From positions 1 to 64,000 of the forward strand of contig NZ_CALIZG010000008.1 of the NCBI RefSeq assembly GCF_938028775.1: a DNA stretch of 64,000 nt, in the 5' to 3' direction. Under the pieces are notes generated by a model, which had not been told where the DNA came from, made no database searches, and saw only the letters and a program-made list of their open reading frames with translations. This DNA comes from Mogibacterium diversum_A (GTDB lineage Bacteria; Bacillota; Clostridia; Peptostreptococcales; Anaerovoracaceae). Shown here piece after piece: positions 10,322 to 18,363 of the stretch; position 1 is the stretch's first letter; every line of letters begins with the position of its first letter. The position numbers and the translations under genes were made by a program.

Positions 10322-10345
10322 GGCAACGGAGTTCCCTCCGTTGCC
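10322..10345 (-). repeat. perfect 10-bp stem-loop between prs and pth
   Basis: GGCAACGGAG (10322-10331) and CTCCGTTGCC (10336-10345) form a perfect stem around a 4-base loop. No U-tract follows in either direction, so it is not a canonical terminator; it could limit read-through, protect a processed 3' end or act on pth translation. Confidence 0.6.
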
Positions 10346-10367
10346 ATAAATCACAGTGCTATATCAA

Positions 10368-11315
10368 TTAATCAAATAAAGTGCTTACGGATCCACCCTG
10401 GTAAACCCTTGTAATAACTTCCGAGAAGATTGGTCCAACAGATATAAATGTCATCTTGTCTAATTTCTTCTCATCATCGATCGGAAGCGTATTTAAAAGA
10501 ACTAGTTCCTGTATAGGACTCTTCTCAAGACGCTCTTTTGCTGGTCCTGACAAAACTCCGTGTGTTGCGCAGGCATATACATTTTTTGCACCTAGTTCAA
10601 TTAGTGCACTTGCTGCATTGCAAATAGTACCTGCGGTGTCAATCATATCGTCTAACAGAATACAATTCTTGCCATCAATATCTCCGATTATATTCATAAT
10701 CTCACTCTTATTTGGCTCTGGACGTCTCTTATCTACAATTGCAATTGGTGCATCAAGTCTTTCAGCCATATTCCTTGCTCTTGTAACACTTCCGTGATCA
10801 GGTGATACAACGACAACATTATCTAGATTCTTTTCTTTGAAGTACTTTGTAAGTATCGGTAATCCAAGAAGGTGATCTACCGGAATATCAAAGTAACCCT
10901 GAATCTGATTAGCGTGAAGGTCCATTGAGATAACTCTATCTGCTCCGGCAGCCTGAATTAAGTTAGCCACAAGCTTAGCTGTAATTGGATCTCTTGCCTT
11001 CGCTTTTCTATCTTGTCTCGCATATCCATAGTAAGGAATTACTGCGTTGATCCTTCCAGCTGATGCTCTCTTGAGGGCATCAATCATGATAAGCAGCTCC
11101 ATCAAATGGTCATTAACAGGTGCACAAGTTGGCTGTACAACATATACATCACAATCTCTTACAGACTCCCAAATACTTACCTGAATTTCACCATCACTGA
11201 ATTTATTAACAGTTGATTTTCCAACTTTAATTCCCATTAATTCAGCAATCTCATTTGCGAGCTCTGGATGTGCGTTGCATGTAAAAAGCTTTAGATCGGA
11301 AAAGACCTTGTTCAT
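10368..11315 (-). CDS. prs: ribose-phosphate pyrophosphokinase
   Basis: A 315-residue PRPP synthetase of class I. It starts with LKLFTCNAHPELANEIA and shows the SDGEIQV loop, the flexible catalytic loop with YYGYARQDRK (~residues 94-103), DLHANQIQGYF and the PRPP-binding LLDDMIDTAGT motif (~215-225). It makes PRPP from ribose-5-phosphate and ATP for nucleotide, histidine and NAD synthesis. It lies between the GlmU-like gene and pth, the Bacillus order. Its product PRPP is the effector of the PurR encoded nearby. Confidence 0.98.
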   Translation of the reverse strand: MNKVFSDLKLFTCNAHPELANEIAELMGIKVGKSTVNKFSDGEIQVSIWESVRDCDVYVVQPTCAPVNDHLMELLIMIDALKRASAGRINAVIPYYGYARQDRKAKARDPITAKLVANLIQAAGADRVISMDLHANQIQGYFDIPVDHLLGLPILTKYFKEKNLDNVVVVSPDHGSVTRARNMAERLDAPIAIVDKRRPEPNKSEIMNIIGDIDGKNCILLDDMIDTAGTICNAASALIELGAKNVYACATHGVLSGPAKERLEKSPIQELVLLNTLPIDDEKKLDKMTFISVGPIFSEVITRVYQGGSVSTLFD

Positions 11316-11356
11316 TATTTACCTCCAATACGTGAACTTAAAAATATAATCTTTTT

Positions 11357-12061
11357 TTATTTATTATCTTTCTTTAAAATTTTACGATTACGTACCCAAT
11401 TTTCCTTTGTGGTCATTCGCGATCTTCCTATGCAAAGGGCGTCTTTCGGAACATTTTCCGTGACTGTAGTCGCTGCCGCTACGTACGCACCTTCACCCAC
11501 TTCAACCGGAGAAACAAGGTTTGAATTACATCCGATAAATGCATCATCAGCAATCTTGGAACGATACTTTTTAGTACCATCGTAATTTACGAATACTACT
11601 CCGCATCCGAGATTTACATTTTTACCTATATCTGCATCACCTATATACGTTAGATGCGAGGACTTACTTCCATCTCCAATAGTAGAGTTCTTAACTTCAA
11701 CAAAGTCACCGACCTTGCATTCGTCACCGATAATACTGCCCGGCCTGATATAAGCGAATGGTCCAACGCTAGTATTCGCTCCGACCTTACTCTCGTATAT
11801 ATATGATGCTTCAACAGTGGAACCGCTACCTACTTCAGCATCTTTAAGAACTGAAGATTGTCCTATGTAAGCACCTGCTCTAATTATAGATTTGCCTGAG
11901 ATTGTGACATTCTGAGCAATTGTAGCACCTTTTTCAATTACAACCTCTTCATCTATATACGCAGAGTAGAGGTCTACGAAATTAACTCCGTCATCTTCCA
12001 TCCTACGTTTATTTGCTTCAAGCCTGGCGCTTTCGCAATTCCTATATTCCTCAATAGTCAT
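11357..12061 (-). CDS. stand-alone GlmU-type glucosamine-1-phosphate acetyltransferase domain
   Basis: 234 residues corresponding only to the left-handed beta-helix half of GlmU; the N-terminal uridyltransferase (Rossmann) half of the usual ~455-residue enzyme is absent. By-eye comparison with E. coli GlmU keeps the acetyltransferase site: Arg106 (IRPGS), Lys124 (VEVKN), His136 and Tyr139 (SHLTYIGD) and Asn159 (VNYDG). It should therefore acetylate GlcN-1-P using acetyl-CoA; UDP transfer must come from another protein. It keeps the GlmU position in the glmU-prs-pth-mfd order. A GGAGGG site supports the start. Adjacent murC is 12 bp upstream, so the two are probably one transcript. Confidence 0.85.
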   Translation of the reverse strand: MTIEEYRNCESARLEANKRRMEDDGVNFVDLYSAYIDEEVVIEKGATIAQNVTISGKSIIRAGAYIGQSSVLKDAEVGSGSTVEASYIYESKVGANTSVGPFAYIRPGSIIGDECKVGDFVEVKNSTIGDGSKSSHLTYIGDADIGKNVNLGCGVVFVNYDGTKKYRSKIADDAFIGCNSNLVSPVEVGEGAYVAAATTVTENVPKDALCIGRSRMTTKENWVRNRKILKKDNK

Positions 12062-12073
12062 GTAATCCCTCCA

Positions 12074-13450
12074 CTATACTTCAAGCATCATCTGTCCAAT
12101 CTTATAGACATCGCCGGCACCCATCGTCATCACAATATCATCCATCTCTGCATTGGCAGAAAGATACTTAACTATGTCCTCAAAATCTTGAACATAATAA
12201 ACTTCCCTATCAGGATACTTTGCCTTAATTGCATTCACTAGCTGGTATGATGAAACACCGTAGACATCCTTCTCTCTAGCTGCATAGATATCCGTTATGA
12301 TAAGTGAGTCAACATGGTCAAACGAATCTATAAAATCTTCAAAAAGTGCCTTTGTTCTAGTATATGTATGTGGCTGAAACACAACTCTTAGCTTATTATA
12401 CTTAACCTTACTAGCAGCTGAAAGAGTTGCCTTTATTTCTGTCGGATGATGAGCGTAGTCATCAACTATCTTAACACCTTTCTTGGTAACACCAGTAAAA
12501 TCAAAGCGTCTGTGAGTTCCCTTGAATTTCTTAAGTGTTCCAGCGATTACATCATCGTCTACACCAAGATATCTAGCTGTAACATACGCAGCCATCGAGT
12601 TCAGGACGTTGTGTTCACCCGGTACGCCTAAATGTAGATGGCAGAGAGTCTTGCCTTCATGACAAATATCATATTCTGGAAATCCTCTATCATCAAACGA
12701 AATATTTTCAGCATAAAAGTCGTTGCTGTCGGTGTATCCATACGTTATTACATTCGTAAGTCCTCTTAGTGCTTCTTTTACAAAAGGATTCTCCCCAAAT
12801 GCAATAATAATGCCTTTCTTAGGAATATTAGAAACGAATTCCTTAAACGATTTAACAATATGGTCCATATCCTTAAAATAGTCTAGGTGATCTGAATCTA
12901 TATTGAGAAGCACCCCTATCGTTGGATTAAGATGCAAAAAGCTATCCATGTATTCACAAGCTTCAGTAACAAAATAGTTGTTGCCACCAATTTCTACATT
13001 GCCTTTAATCTCCTCAACATTTCCGCCGACAAGAATTGTTGGTTCATACTTTGCATCACGAAGTATGAGCGAAGTCATGGATGTAACAGTAGTTTTTCCA
13101 TGTGTACCACATACAGCAATACTGTGCTTATAGTTGCTCATAATCATTCCCAGTACTTCTGCGCGGGAATATATCGGAATTCGTCTTTCCTTTGCACGAA
13201 CAATCTCAGGATTAGTATCAGATACTGCATTTGAATAAACTATAGCATCAACATCATCTACATTCTCCGCTTTGTGCTCATAAAACACTTTAATACCAAT
13301 CCTATTCAGGTGATCAGTAATATCAGATCTATTTATATCTGTTCCGCTAACTACATGACCATTATCCTGTAATATCTCTGCGACAGCTGATAGACCTACA
13401 CCGCCAATACCCAGGCAATGAATTCTCTTGAACTTTGAAATGTCAGCCAC
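12074..13450 (-). CDS. murC: UDP-N-acetylmuramate-L-alanine ligase MurC
   Basis: 458 residues. It has the N-terminal CLGIGGVGLSAVAEIL nucleotide-fold motif, the Mur-ligase P-loop CGTHGKTTVTS near residue 115, the TEACEYMDSF and NIDSDHLDYF motifs, and the YAHHPTEI segment of the C-terminal domain. It adds L-Ala to UDP-MurNAc, the first peptide-stem step. The start is taken as GTG at 13450 because GGAGG lies 8 nt before it; the upstream in-frame TTG overlaps that site. It is separated from the main mur/fts cluster (31.9-44.7 kb). Promoter at 13486-13514. Confidence 0.96.
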   Translation of the reverse strand: MADISKFKRIHCLGIGGVGLSAVAEILQDNGHVVSGTDINRSDITDHLNRIGIKVFYEHKAENVDDVDAIVYSNAVSDTNPEIVRAKERRIPIYSRAEVLGMIMSNYKHSIAVCGTHGKTTVTSMTSLILRDAKYEPTILVGGNVEEIKGNVEIGGNNYFVTEACEYMDSFLHLNPTIGVLLNIDSDHLDYFKDMDHIVKSFKEFVSNIPKKGIIIAFGENPFVKEALRGLTNVITYGYTDSNDFYAENISFDDRGFPEYDICHEGKTLCHLHLGVPGEHNVLNSMAAYVTARYLGVDDDVIAGTLKKFKGTHRRFDFTGVTKKGVKIVDDYAHHPTEIKATLSAASKVKYNKLRVVFQPHTYTRTKALFEDFIDSFDHVDSLIITDIYAAREKDVYGVSSYQLVNAIKAKYPDREVYYVQDFEDIVKYLSANAEMDDIVMTMGAGDVYKIGQMMLEV

Positions 13451-13485
13451 TTTATTTACCTCCAAGCTAATTAATACCTCGAATA

Positions 13486-13514
13486 ATTATACGGCATATC
13501 CCTTATGATTTCAA
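13486..13514 (-). promoter_or_regulatory. murC promoter
   Basis: Minus strand: TTGAAA (13514-13509), 17-bp spacer, perfect TATAAT (13491-13486), ~36 nt upstream of the murC GTG. It is divergent from the purR promoter. Confidence 0.75.
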
Positions 13515-13549
13515 CGAATAAAAGACATTAAACACGATAAGAACACGAA

Positions 13550-13577
13550 TTGACTTTTGGTCTAATAACAGTAAAAT
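13550..13577 (+). promoter_or_regulatory. purR promoter with overlapping inverted repeat
   Basis: TTGACT (13550-13555), 16-bp spacer, TAAAAT (13572-13577). The -10 box lies inside an inverted repeat AATAACA (13564-13570) / TGTTATT (13581-13587), a plausible operator. It does not look like the classic Bacillus PurBox. Confidence 0.6.
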
Positions 13578-13600
13578 GAATGTTATTGGAGGAATTTGCT

Positions 13601-14398
13601 ATGAAGAAAAATAAGCGTGTTGGAAGCTTAATTACCGAGCTTCTTTCTCACCCAAGTAAGCAGTATTCTTATAATCAATTCTGCTCTAAATTCGATATTG
13701 CAAAATCTAGCCTCAGCGAAGATATTACGACTGCCGGAGAGATTATAGCCTCAGAGGGCATCGGTAGGATTGAGACAATCCAAGGAGCAAACGGCGGATT
13801 AAGATATGTACCAGCGTTATCAGATGATAGATTGAAACAGCTACAAACGACTCTTGTAAATAAATTATCCGATCCAGCAAGGATTCTCGGAGGAAGCTTT
13901 TTATACACCTCAGACATCATGTTCGACGGACAGTTAACGCGCAGCATGGGCACTTATTTTGCAGGCAAATTTGCAAATTTAAATGCTGATTATGTCGTAA
14001 CAGTAGAAACTAAAGGAATATCATTAGCCGCCGATGTAGCTTTTATGATGAATTTGCCTTTGGTAGTTGTTAGGCGCGAGGCAAAATATTCAGAGGGTTC
14101 TACCGTAAGCATCAATTACTTCTCAGGCTCATACGATAGAATACAAAAAATGTCTATCTCAAAAAGAGCAGTTTCCCAAAACAAGCGCGCTATAATCATA
14201 GATGACTTCATGCGCGGAGGAGGAAGCCTGAAGGGTGTATCAGAAATCCTATCTGAGTTCGATATAGATGTAGCTGGCGCGGGTGTGGCAATAGCATCAA
14301 GAGAACCTGTCAAGAAAAAAATTGCCTCTTACCTTCCAGTTATATATCTCGATTCAATCGACGAAGACGCTAATCTGATCAAAGCATCATTTGAATAA
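13601..14398 (+). CDS. purR: PurR-type purine operon repressor
   Basis: 265 residues. It combines an N-terminal winged helix (about 1-75; SYNQFCSKFDIAKSSLSEDI) with a type I phosphoribosyltransferase fold (about 80-265) bearing the PRPP-binding motif IIIDDFMRGGGS. This is the Bacillus PurR architecture: it represses purine synthesis genes and is released by PRPP. The start is ATG 13601, with GGAGG 8 nt before it; an in-frame ATG at 13580 overlaps the promoter and RBS. In Bacillus purR also lies near glmU and prs, so this arrangement is a conserved neighbourhood in inverted form. Confidence 0.95.
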   Translation: MKKNKRVGSLITELLSHPSKQYSYNQFCSKFDIAKSSLSEDITTAGEIIASEGIGRIETIQGANGGLRYVPALSDDRLKQLQTTLVNKLSDPARILGGSFLYTSDIMFDGQLTRSMGTYFAGKFANLNADYVVTVETKGISLAADVAFMMNLPLVVVRREAKYSEGSTVSINYFSGSYDRIQKMSISKRAVSQNKRAIIIDDFMRGGGSLKGVSEILSEFDIDVAGAGVAIASREPVKKKIASYLPVIYLDSIDEDANLIKASFE

Positions 14399-14523
14399 TA
14401 TAAATAATATATATTCAGTGATCTACAATAATGCAATATACTTGTATTTGCTTTGATTTCTACATATTTTTGACATAATAAGGTTATATAATCAAAACAA
14501 TTTAATTTTAGGGGAAGTTTGTT

Positions 14524-15312
14524 TTGTTAAAATTCGATATGCATTGCCATACAAGGTATGGCTCAATAGATGCCAAAGTTAGAATCTCTGAATATGTTAA
14601 AATGCTTTCTGCAAAAGGGTATGACGGGATGCTTGTAACTGATCATGATTCTTACCGAGGATATAATCGCTGGAAAGCAGAAAATCCTGACAGTAAATTT
14701 ATAGTAATCAGAGGTGTCGAATACGATACGAGAGATGCTGGACACTTTATCGTAATTTTGCCAGATGGCGTTCACTTAAAAGCACTCACGATGCGTGGAA
14801 TGAAGGTTGAAAAGCTCATTAATCTTGTACACCAGGTCGGAGGCATCGTCGGTCCTGCTCATCCGTTTGGCACCAGAAGCTCAAGTGCGATGCTTTTTAA
14901 AACGCTCAAACGAAACAAGGCTCTTGTTAAGGAATTTGATTTCATCGAAGGTTTTAACGCTTGCGAAACTGAAACTGCAAATGACTTTTCTCAGATTCTG
15001 GCTAAAGACTTCTATAAACCTACATTTGGTGGATCCGATTCACATGATTACGAGTATGTTGGCATGGGTTATACGCTGTTTTCAGATGATATATGCTGCT
15101 GCGATGATTTAATTTCAGCCGTTCACAAGGCTTCCGAAAGCAAAGATAACTCGATAAGCTGTGGTGGTATCGTTCGTGGCGAGACACTAAAATCAAAGCA
15201 TGCTCATGCATTTTATTCAGTCTATGCTTTTATAGCTTATAATTTCAGCCTCGGGCTTCTATACTCACCACTCAGAAAGCATAGAGTTAAGAAAGCTCTC
15301 GAACATAAGTAA
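14524..15312 (+). CDS. PHP-domain metal-dependent phosphoesterase
   Basis: 262 residues. The PHP motifs are clear: DMHCHTRYGSID at residues 5-16, VTDHDSYRGY at ~39-48, a central VGPAHPFGT and GGSDSHDYEYVG near 175. These His and Asp residues bind the metal cluster. Related proteins hydrolyse nucleoside 3',5'-bisphosphates or histidinol phosphate; the exact substrate is not predictable here. The start is TTG 14524, preceded at 6 nt by AGGGGAAG. The C-terminal ~50 residues contain a hydrophobic aromatic patch (FYSVYAFIAYNFSLGLLY) that looks like a membrane-contact or amphipathic helix and is unusual for the family. Confidence 0.85.
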   Translation: MLKFDMHCHTRYGSIDAKVRISEYVKMLSAKGYDGMLVTDHDSYRGYNRWKAENPDSKFIVIRGVEYDTRDAGHFIVILPDGVHLKALTMRGMKVEKLINLVHQVGGIVGPAHPFGTRSSSAMLFKTLKRNKALVKEFDFIEGFNACETETANDFSQILAKDFYKPTFGGSDSHDYEYVGMGYTLFSDDICCCDDLISAVHKASESKDNSISCGGIVRGETLKSKHAHAFYSVYAFIAYNFSLGLLYSPLRKHRVKKALEHK

Positions 15313-15340
15313 TATCAAGTTAATAAATCCGCATCAGAAA

Positions 15341-15377
15341 AGCGCTAACAATCAATTTTTCAATTGATGCTAGCGCT
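15341..15377. terminator. probable bidirectional terminator between convergent genes
   Basis: AGCGCTA (15341-15347) and ATCAATT (15351-15357) pair with AATTGAT (15362-15368) and TAGCGCT (15371-15377). On the minus strand it ends in CTTTTC, on the plus strand in an A/T-rich but not U-only tail. It lies between the convergent PHP gene and the L,D-transpeptidase gene. Confidence 0.55.
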
Positions 15378-15420
15378 ATTTAAATATTTATTTTAAAGCC
15401 TAAGCTATATTCTAATATTA

Positions 15421-16794
15421 CTAGTTGTACACGTATACTATTGTCCCTGCAGGAATAATCCCAAATAGCTGCGCAGCCATTGATGGAGGCATATTAACAC
15501 AGCCATGAGAACCATTAGATACATAAATACCTCCACCAAATGCACCTCTCCAGGTTGCATCATGAAGGCCATTTCCACCATCGAAAGGCATCCAGTAGCT
15601 TACAGGTGATTCATAATCTGAACCGTCGTCGTTACGACCTTTAAGCGTGACATTACGCATCTTGCCGTTTATCTTAAATATTCCTGTTCTCGTCCTATGT
15701 CCTGGACCTCCAGAAACAATTGATGATGTGAATACCACATTACCATTCTTTATGTATTTTACATTTTGAGCAGCAAGATTAATCTCAAGATGAGAACCAT
15801 CTCCACTAGAGGCTGCTCTATCTGTCACAATTGTTCCAGTTTTCCCATTCTTGGCCGACTCAAGAATAGAATCCGCAGTTTTATCAACATCTACACTAAG
15901 CTTAAGTGCATTATTATATAGCGTCTTATCACCAGCAAGAGTCTTTACAGTTAAAGTATTTCCCGAATACTTTTCTGCTATTCCCTTTGCAACTTCCTTT
16001 GCGCCCTTCTTACTGTACTTAGGTCCTTCCTTTGTATAAAGGATAACCTTTGCAAGCGAGTTCTGATCCACTTCATAAGGTGTTCCGGTAACAGTATTTA
16101 GATAAAGTGGCTTTGAAATATACTTTTTAGCAAATTCAAACTCATCCTTAAGCGATTCTGCAGTAACCTTAGGCTCTGATATAAGCTTCTTTCGATCAAT
16201 CTTATACTTGTTGAATTTGTAATCAGAAGCTTTTTTTTCAGCAATAGCCTTTGCCACCTTAGTGAAATCAACACTATCACCTTGGATCTCTGGAACAATC
16301 TTCATGTTATTGTAATCAATATATGCATCTTCAGTGTATTTAACACCTTGAGCATCAGGAACAGCATCGCCTATAGTCTTTGCAGATTCCTTGATTCCGC
16401 CTGCGTTTTTAAGCGAAATATTATAGCTAACACCCTTACCTATCAATACCCTTGGATCAACCGATGATATTCCTATCTTGGCACGAACTGCTGATTTAAT
16501 ATCATAGGTAAAGGATGTGTTTATCTTCTTAGGCTCTTGTCCTTCTTCTTCTATTGTAAATGAGTTATTTGCATCTGTAATCTTCTTTACCGCCGCTTCA
16601 GTCTTAAGTCCAGATACATCTACACCATCGATTTTTACTCCCTTAGGGAATGTTGTCGCATTGCTGTACCTGTAGCCTCCAAATGCACCCACACATATAA
16701 AAATCAATGCAATAATCGCAATGATTATCTTAGCTCGCTTGCCAGTACCAACTTTCTTATCAGCGAGATTTTGCACTACATTTTTGTTTCTCAA
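15421..16794 (-). CDS. L,D-transpeptidase with peptidoglycan-binding-like N-terminus
   Basis: 457 residues. A basic N-terminus is followed by one transmembrane helix (about 23-43), two extracellular repeats of the YoaR/PG_binding_4 type (GVKIDGVDVSGLKTEAAVKKI near 52-72 begins the first), and a C-terminal YkuD catalytic domain (about 335-457) with the GSHGCVNM motif whose Cys is the nucleophile. It makes 3-3 cross-links in, or attaches proteins to, peptidoglycan outside the membrane. The start is TTG at 16794 with AAGGAA upstream. It stands alone between convergent and tRNA genes. Confidence 0.93.
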   Translation of the reverse strand: MRNKNVVQNLADKKVGTGKRAKIIIAIIALIFICVGAFGGYRYSNATTFPKGVKIDGVDVSGLKTEAAVKKITDANNSFTIEEEGQEPKKINTSFTYDIKSAVRAKIGISSVDPRVLIGKGVSYNISLKNAGGIKESAKTIGDAVPDAQGVKYTEDAYIDYNNMKIVPEIQGDSVDFTKVAKAIAEKKASDYKFNKYKIDRKKLISEPKVTAESLKDEFEFAKKYISKPLYLNTVTGTPYEVDQNSLAKVILYTKEGPKYSKKGAKEVAKGIAEKYSGNTLTVKTLAGDKTLYNNALKLSVDVDKTADSILESAKNGKTGTIVTDRAASSGDGSHLEINLAAQNVKYIKNGNVVFTSSIVSGGPGHRTRTGIFKINGKMRNVTLKGRNDDGSDYESPVSYWMPFDGGNGLHDATWRGAFGGGIYVSNGSHGCVNMPPSMAAQLFGIIPAGTIVYVYN

Positions 16795-16927
16795 GTCTAC
16801 AATTCCTTACTTAATTATTAATTTAAATGAATTTTGTAAAATCTATACCTATTAATTAAATCACAACGAGGTGTTCATGTCAAAACAAAATAAAACAGCT
16901 AAACTAATCGTTCAGCTGTTTCAGTTA

Positions 16928-17001
<74 letters not shown>

Positions 17002-17006
17002 ATTAT

Positions 17007-17081
17007 TGGCTGGGGTAACAGGATTCGAACCTGTGAATGACGGAGTCAGAGTCCGTTGCCTTACCGCTTGGCGATACCCCA
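17007..17081 (-). tRNA. tRNA-Gln(CTG)
   Basis: Acceptor TGGGGTA/TACCCCA with CCA encoded. The anticodon loop is CTCTGAC, giving CTG, which reads CAG only; a TTG-anticodon tRNA-Gln for CAA must be elsewhere. Confidence 0.93.
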
Positions 17082-17102
17082 ATATTAAAATGTAAAAGTT
17101 AA

Positions 17103-17179
17103 TGGGGTGGGTAGTGGGATTCGAACCCACGCATACAGGAGCCACAACCCTGTGTCTTAACCGCTTGACGATACCCACC
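17103..17179 (-). tRNA. tRNA-His(GTG)
   Basis: Anticodon loop TTGTGGC. The extra 5' G (G-1) typical of tRNA-His is encoded and faces the discriminator C; CCA is encoded. Confidence 0.96.
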
Positions 17180-17196
17180 ATATCGATTTTAAAAAT

Positions 17197-17273
17197 TGGC
17201 GACCGGGAACGGGCTCGAACCGTCGACCTCCAGCGTGACAGGCTGGCATTCTAACCAACTGAACTACCCGGCC
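17197..17273 (-). tRNA. tRNA-Asp(GTC)
   Basis: Anticodon loop CTGTCAC, acceptor GGCCGGG/CCCGGTC, discriminator G, CCA encoded. Confidence 0.97.
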
Positions 17274-17279
17274 AAAATA

Positions 17280-17355
17280 TGGTGGACGCTATAGGGCTCG
17301 AACCTATGACCCCCTGCTTGTAAGGCAGATGCTCTCCCAGCTGAGCTAAGCGTCC
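17280..17355 (-). tRNA. tRNA-Val(TAC)
   Basis: Anticodon loop CTTACAA, acceptor GGACGCT/AGCGTCC, CCA encoded. Confidence 0.96.
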
Positions 17356-17358
17356 AAA

Positions 17359-17435
17359 TGGTAGCGGCGGATGGACTCGAACCATCGACCTTCCGGGTAT
17401 GAACCGGACGCTCTAGCCAGCTAAGCTACGCCGCC
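17359..17435 (-). tRNA. tRNA-Met(CAT), elongator type
   Basis: Anticodon loop TTCATAC; acceptor begins GGCGGCG and ends CGCCGCT, a G1-U72 wobble rather than the C1-A72 mismatch of the initiator. A CAT tRNA-Ile with lysidine is the alternative. First gene of the operon. Confidence 0.88.
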
Positions 17436-17462
17436 ATATACGCACTAATGTGTCGCCAAATT

Positions 17463-17491
17463 ATATTACCAAACGTCATTATTCTTGTCAA
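17463..17491 (-). promoter_or_regulatory. promoter of the six-tRNA operon
   Basis: Minus strand: perfect TTGACA (17491-17486), 17-bp spacer, TAATAT (17468-17463), ~28 nt upstream of the tRNA-Met 5' end. Confidence 0.8.
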
Positions 17492-17593
17492 TACTTCATC
17501 TTCATTTTCTGTGATAATCTCGTTAATTTAGCTCATTTATGATATACTATCCTAGTATGTTTTTTAAAAATCAACTTTGTATTGGAGGTTTCT

Positions 17594-18352
17594 GTGACAT
17601 CACCAGGTCCAATTGCAATTTCAATAGCAGGCTTCGATATAAGATGGTATGGCATACTAATTGCCTCGGGCGCACTCCTTGCGCTATTTATAAGTTATAA
17701 GCGTGCACCAAGATATGGATTAGCTTCTGAAGATGTATTAGATATAGTCTTGGGTATTCTCCCACTTGGAATACTTGGGGCAAGAATTTACTATGTTATA
17801 TTCAACTGGAATTACTATAGCGATTCACCTTCAGAAATTTTTGATATTCGCGGCGGAGGTCTGGCAATACACGGTGGTTTAATCTTCGGTTCTATTACAG
17901 CATACGCTATTTGTAAGTATAAGAAAATTAGCTTTATAGATGTTGCTGATCTAATCCTCCCTTCTGTTGCTCTTGCACAAGCGATAGGCCGCTGGGGAAA
18001 TTTTTTCAACAATGAAGCGTACGGCACTGAAACAACCCTTCCATGGGCAATAATAATAGACGGGAAATCGGTACACCCTACTTTTCTATATGAATCGATA
18101 TGGTGTTTTATTATTTTTATTATCCTCTCATCTATTTTTAAGCATAGAAAATTCCCTGGGCAGGTTGCATGTCTATATGGACTTCTGTATGCGCCAGAGA
18201 GGTTCCTATTAGAAGGATTAAGAACAGACAGCTTGATGATTGGTTTCTTGAGGCAAGCTCAAGTTATAAGCATAGTTATCTTTATCGTTTCAATCGCATT
18301 ATACGTATATCTTCGGAAAAGAAACGATTATAATATTAAGAATAATTTATAA
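17594..18352 (+). CDS. lgt: prolipoprotein diacylglyceryl transferase
   Basis: 252 residues with seven hydrophobic helices and the Lgt signatures: RWYGILIASG near residue 18, GGLAIHGGLIFG near 91-102, and GRWGNFFNNEAYG near 132-144. It transfers diacylglycerol from phosphatidylglycerol to the lipobox Cys of prolipoproteins. The start is GTG 17594, because GGAGG (17584-17588) lies 5 nt upstream; the in-frame TTG at 17582 overlaps it. A TG-extended -10 (TGaTATACT, about 17540-17548) without a clear -35 lies upstream. ychF follows after 11 bp, so both are probably cotranscribed. Confidence 0.96.
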   Translation: MTSPGPIAISIAGFDIRWYGILIASGALLALFISYKRAPRYGLASEDVLDIVLGILPLGILGARIYYVIFNWNYYSDSPSEIFDIRGGGLAIHGGLIFGSITAYAICKYKKISFIDVADLILPSVALAQAIGRWGNFFNNEAYGTETTLPWAIIIDGKSVHPTFLYESIWCFIIFIILSSIFKHRKFPGQVACLYGLLYAPERFLLEGLRTDSLMIGFLRQAQVISIVIFIVSIALYVYLRKRNDYNIKNNL

Positions 18353-18363
18353 GAGGTAAAAAA

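Noticed and set aside
10322..10345. Terminator between prs and pth
   Set aside because: The stem is perfect but no U-tract follows on either strand.
14470..14492. TTGACA and TATAAT upstream of the PHP gene
   Set aside because: The spacing is only 11 bp, too short for a sigma-A promoter.
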